Shown one piece after another: positions 6,301 to 6,379 of a stretch of 6,379 nucleotides of DNA (position 1 is its first letter; each line of letters opens with the position of its first letter). Below the pieces are notes generated by a model, which was not told the DNA's origin, made no database searches, and was given only the letters and a program-made list of their open reading frames with translations. Made by a program: the position numbers and the translations under genes. Source of the stretch: Tannerella sp. (lineage in GTDB: Bacteria; Bacteroidota; Bacteroidia; Bacteroidales; Tannerellaceae); the NCBI GenBank assembly GCA_031271245.1, contig JAISWC010000265.1, positions 1 through 6,379 on the forward strand, written 5' to 3'.

Positions 6301-6379
6301 GCCCAGGAAATGGAGCGACTGCCGGTAGCGATCCGTCGTCGCCTGAAATCCCAGATTAAACAAAACGGCAAAGCGGTGG
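3367..6379 (-). CDS. RND efflux permease fused to TolC-type outer-membrane factor (5' end outside window)
   Basis: Two parts of a tripartite drug-efflux pump lie in one open frame with no internal stop; 1,003 residues are visible. Numbering here counts the TTG codon at 6363 as residue 1, but the true start lies upstream of the window. Residues 1 to about 525 match the C-terminal half of AcrB-type HAE-1 permeases: TM7 (about 27-45), the periplasmic porter/docking region (about 46-355), then TM8-TM12 (about 358-518). Proton-relay residues of this half are kept: Lys431 in GMLAKNAILIVEYA (AcrB Lys940), and Arg461 and Thr468 in RLRPILMTS (AcrB Arg971 and Thr978). Residues 531-550 resemble a lipoprotein signal peptide ending at Cys551. 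Residues 551-998 are a full-length NodT/OprM-type channel with two TolC repeats (about 591-785 and 811-995), including WEVDLWGKLN (668-677) and LRPDVRAAE (815-823). The pump would export drugs or other amphiphiles using the proton gradient; the substrate is unknown. A periplasmic adaptor gene is expected upstream. Much of this gene appears more GC-rich than purB. A lost stop or a sequencing error at the junction cannot be excluded. Confidence 0.93.
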   Translation of the reverse strand, partial: HRFAVLFNLGFQATTDRYRQSLHFLGKRGHRWITVTLLLVMTALLFGLMRTIPTGFVPQEDSGGVMGMITLAPGASLERTQEVVKQVADIAQGIEHVQYVADLSGVNFMSGVGSSYATVQIKMDPWNKRKITTNQVAAILKEKTADIRDATFIFMGTPTLQGFGLSNGVELQMQDRTGGDINRFFDVTSRFLDAMRRRPEVMMAMTTFNPNFPQKQLEANIPKIKEAGLTLSQVMSTLQAYVGSMYVSNFNLYGKQFRVMVQAAPEYREKLEDLDGYFVRTASGEMAPVTEFLTVTDVTAPQTLNRFNMYASMSVTIMPNFTEGYATGNVLEAVEEVAREALPENFTYDYSGMTREEVKSGGQTYLIFALCLIFVYLLLAALYESYILPLAVICSLPVGLAGVFISVFGGLAIGTGIVNNIYVQISLIMLIGMLAKNAILIVEYAIQRRRQGMGIVEAAVSGAVARLRPILMTSFALIFGLMPLAMAAGAGAVGNRSIGIPAIGGMLIGTLLGVLVIPSLFIIFQTIQEKFSRSGLINTAKVVTVGVLLATGMSSCRVTDRYRSPEVDTAGLYRDAAADGDTTTIAALPWALYFTDPDLQQLITEGLQANFDLRTALLRIQEAEAGLQAARAAGLPVVGMAGQVTHTRTSMQDGVTRPLGYVGNQYRLGIAVQWEVDLWGKLNRQARARYAQYLNSHEYRRLIQTSLVSNIAASYYTLLALDEQLHISRTAIGLLEESAASMQAMMDAGLLNAAAVEQSRALLYATQVSALELEMSIRKLENALSVVLGRKPGVIARQLSEGWTAPDAPLPHGVPAQMLALRPDVRAAELQFRAAFELRNAAQAALYPSLTLGTGTMAGYSSATLADFFKPKNMLVNIIGGLTQPVFAGGQLRAQVKITKAQEEEALVNFEKTVLTAAREVSDVLYTYEKALEKTAYRTSQTESLQKSVYYTQELLKAGEATYLEVLTAQQNYLTAQLATVSDRLEKVQAVIDLYRALGGGGE
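4711..4773 (-). other. Internal lipoprotein signal peptide at the permease-channel junction
   Basis: This stretch encodes residues 531-551 of the fused frame. It begins with the CTG codon (LINTAK), continues through a hydrophobic core (VVTVGVLLATG) and ends in MSSC, with Cys551 in the lipobox position followed by RVTDRYRSPEV, a usual start for mature Bacteroidota channel lipoproteins. The Met at -3 of the lipobox is less common than Leu but is tolerated. Arg and Lys residues just before the core would serve as the n-region. Since the permease C-terminus is cytoplasmic, this segment would cross the inner membrane outward, the correct orientation for lipidation and for cleavage by signal peptidase II. 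The sequence features are seen; processing is inferred. Confidence 0.65.

Noticed and set aside
1..6379. RNA genes, CRISPR arrays, insertion sequences, phage or att sites
   Set aside because: No tRNA- or rRNA-like segment, no regularly spaced repeat, no transposase or integrase fragment and no terminal inverted repeat was seen on either strand. Nearly all the window is taken by the four minus-strand genes.

Overview
The window looks like a chromosomal segment from a member of the Bacteroidales (phylum Bacteroidota). The main evidence is the housekeeping order purB - rluB-type pseudouridine synthase - asnS on one strand, which I recognise from Bacteroides and Parabacteroides relatives. Supporting signs are a perfect Bacteroidota-type -7 box (TACCTTTG) ahead of purB, no clear Shine-Dalgarno sequences, and an AsnS sequence of the Bacteroides type. 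I cannot name genus or species.

All four genes read on the minus strand, so transcription runs from high to low coordinates. From right to left: (1) 6379-3367 is a long open frame entering from outside the window. It holds the C-terminal half of an RND (HAE-1/AcrB-type) drug-efflux permease and continues, with no stop codon, into a complete TolC/OprM/NodT-type outer-membrane factor. (2) 3366-3255 is an AT-rich intergenic region with a likely purB promoter and a weak terminator candidate. (3) 3254-1911 is purB, adenylosuccinate lyase. (4) 1910-1820 is an AT-rich spacer with a small palindrome. (5) 1819-494 is an RsuA/RluB-family pseudouridine synthase with a disordered N-terminal extension of about 195 residues. 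(6) 486-1 is the first 162 codons of asnS, starting 7 bases after the rluB stop and running off the window. The plus strand has no credible gene.

Functionally the window joins two units. One is a tripartite efflux system whose inner-membrane pump and outer-membrane channel are encoded as one polypeptide; the periplasmic adaptor is expected upstream, outside the window. The other is a housekeeping group for purine synthesis, rRNA modification and asparaginyl-tRNA charging. rluB and asnS are almost certainly cotranscribed; purB may be transcribed with them.

The most interesting point is the pump-channel fusion. A lipoprotein-type signal peptide with a lipobox-like cysteine is kept inside the fused protein exactly where the channel begins. 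This suggests that signal peptidase II could cut the polyprotein into two working subunits. The codon where a free-standing channel gene would be expected to start is CTG, one base from ATG.
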